Shown here piece by piece: positions 63,044 through 64,000 of a stretch of 64,000 nucleotides of DNA (positions are counted from its first letter, which is position 1; every line of letters begins with the position of its first letter). The translations under genes were made by a program, and so were the position numbers. Source of the stretch: JAAXGX01 sp965203565 (lineage in GTDB: Bacteria; Acidobacteriota; Vicinamibacteria; Vicinamibacterales; UBA8438); assembly GCA_965203565.1 (NCBI GenBank), contig OZ241896.1, positions 3,534,001-3,598,000 of the forward strand. Reading direction: 5' to 3'. Under the pieces are notes generated by a model, which did not search any database, was not told the DNA's origin, and saw nothing but the letters and a program-made list of their open reading frames with translations.

Positions 63044-64000
63044 ATGGGTTACGACGTCATGGTCGCCGTGGCAGTCGGCGCGGCTTTCACCGTCCTGGAG
63101 ATCGCCGGCCGGTTGTCGTCCGGGCGGAAGTCCGCCGCCGTGGTCGGGCTCGTCGCGGCCGGCGCCGCGCTCGCGGCGGGCTGGTTCGACGTGAGCCTGC
63201 TGGGGTTCGCGATTTTCGCCTACTGGCTCGGGAGCTGGACGTACGATCGCGCGCGCCGGTCCGCAAGGGACAGACGCCGGCGGGAGTTCGGAGAACAGGC
63301 CGCCGAGCGCGCCGTCGACCGTTCGGGCTGGCCGATATCCGGTCCGATCGGCCGTTTCGGCGGGGTCGGCGTCACGGCGGTGTTTTTCACCACGCAGTTG
63401 CTGGCGCTGCTGAATCCGTTTCAGATGCTGGAGGCCGCCCGGCAGTGCGTCGGCAACGGGAGCCTGCGGCGCCGGGAGGCGCGCAGTCGGGACGACGGCC
63501 GAAGCTATCGCACCAAGGCGGTCTATACGCTCCCGTTCGCCGGAGAATGGCTGCTCTACAACGGAGGCCACACGCCCCGGACCTCGCATTCGTGGAGCAT
63601 GCTCGGTCAGCGGTTCGCGCTGGATTTCGTGCAGGCGAACGCGGCGTTCGAGCGCCACACCGGCCGGGGAACGCGGGCGGAGGAGTATTTCTGCCACGGG
63701 CGCGAAATTCTCGCCGCGGCCGACGGGACGGTCGTCCGCACGGAAAACCGGGTGCGCCGCGCTTTCCTCGGCTGGGGCGTCTGCGACTTCACGGCGCGCA
63801 GCTTCATCGGCAACCACGTCCTGATCGAGCATGCCGAAGGGGAGTACGCCCTGTACGCCCACCTGATCCGCGGCAGCGTCACCGTCGCGCGCGGCGAGCG
63901 CGTCCGCCGCGGCCAGGCGCTCGGCCGCTGCGGCCACACGGGCCACAGCACGGAGCCTCACCTGCACCTGCACCTGCAGGACTCCGCCGATCCGTTCTGG
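63044..64000 (+). CDS. Membrane-anchored M23 family metallopeptidase, truncated by window end
   Basis: At least 319 residues. Two hydrophobic N-terminal segments (MVAVAVGAAFTVLEIAG; VVGLVAAGAALAAGW) are followed by a basic stretch and a LytM/M23 endopeptidase domain: HSWSMLGQRFALDF, LAAADGTVV, GNHVLIEHAEGEYALYAHL and GHTGHSTEPHLHLHLQD with the HxH zinc ligands. M23 enzymes cut peptidoglycan cross-bridges. ATG 63044 has GGAG seven bases upstream. The last residues lie beyond base 64000. Confidence 0.88.
   Translation, partial: MGYDVMVAVAVGAAFTVLEIAGRLSSGRKSAAVVGLVAAGAALAAGWFDVSLLGFAIFAYWLGSWTYDRARRSARDRRRREFGEQAAERAVDRSGWPISGPIGRFGGVGVTAVFFTTQLLALLNPFQMLEAARQCVGNGSLRRREARSRDDGRSYRTKAVYTLPFAGEWLLYNGGHTPRTSHSWSMLGQRFALDFVQANAAFERHTGRGTRAEEYFCHGREILAAADGTVVRTENRVRRAFLGWGVCDFTARSFIGNHVLIEHAEGEYALYAHLIRGSVTVARGERVRRGQALGRCGHTGHSTEPHLHLHLQDSADPFW

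Overview
The window is GC-rich bacterial DNA (by eye about 70% G+C, not counted) with tightly packed operons and many 1-4 base gene overlaps. A Na+-translocating NADH:quinone oxidoreductase (Nqr) operon, an atypical RpoZ next to a YmdB-type phosphodiesterase, a DUF1684 gene and the order nadK-tlyA-ispA-xseB-xseA-ymdB suggest an Acidobacteriota-type organism, perhaps of the Vicinamibacteria. That assignment is inference; no rRNA or tRNA was found.

Layout. 1-9 kb is core: an M24 aminopeptidase, a lipoprotein, a VOC protein, the nadK..ymdB operon and rpoZ. 9-27 kb is an accessory island: a single-chain restriction-modification enzyme, an antitoxin-like fragment, a Fic module, DUF433, a DUF5131/TcmP pair, a broken DUF1801 gene, a complete ISL3-family insertion sequence, remnants of a second restriction gene, two nearly identical AAA ATPase/PD-(D/E)XK genes plus a decayed third copy, and a VapBC module. 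27-34.5 kb is one 2469-residue fibronectin/Ig-rich, phage-tail-like protein. 34.5-48.4 kb is core metabolism: gatCA, DUF1684, nfo, acnA, apbE and nqrA-F. 48.5-56.3 kb is a surface glycan segment (two glycosyltransferases, FkbM methyltransferase, coiled-coil protein, GDP-mannose 4,6-dehydratase) with a ThiS-ThiG fusion and an LhgO oxidase. 56.3-64 kb holds an inserted DUF4143 ATPase, a DUF6503 lipoprotein, thrB, an AddB-like nuclease and a truncated M23 peptidase.

The most striking discovery is a family of 158-bp near-palindromic elements (ends CAGCCCGTGG...CCACGGGCTG). Seven full copies lie in the window (2859, 14025, 19333, 26869, 43626, 49580, 56302), each flanked by a perfect 4-bp target duplication (CTGG, CTGA, CTGG, ATAA, CTAT, TTGA, CTAG; consensus about YTRR). 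They encode no transposase, so they look like non-autonomous transposons (MITEs). Element plus duplication is 162 bp, or 54 codons, and the copy inside the DUF1801 gene is read through in frame without a stop, reminiscent of the coding palindromic elements known in Rickettsia. Other copies sit exactly at stop codons or between operon genes (nqrE/nqrF, two glycosyltransferases, lhgO/DUF6503).

Functionally, the Nqr operon with its FMN transferase ApbE builds a sodium-pumping respiratory complex; gatCA serves tRNA amidation; nfo, xseAB and the AddB-like protein serve DNA repair; and the island combines restriction, toxin-antitoxin and poorly understood nuclease/ATPase genes as in a defence island.
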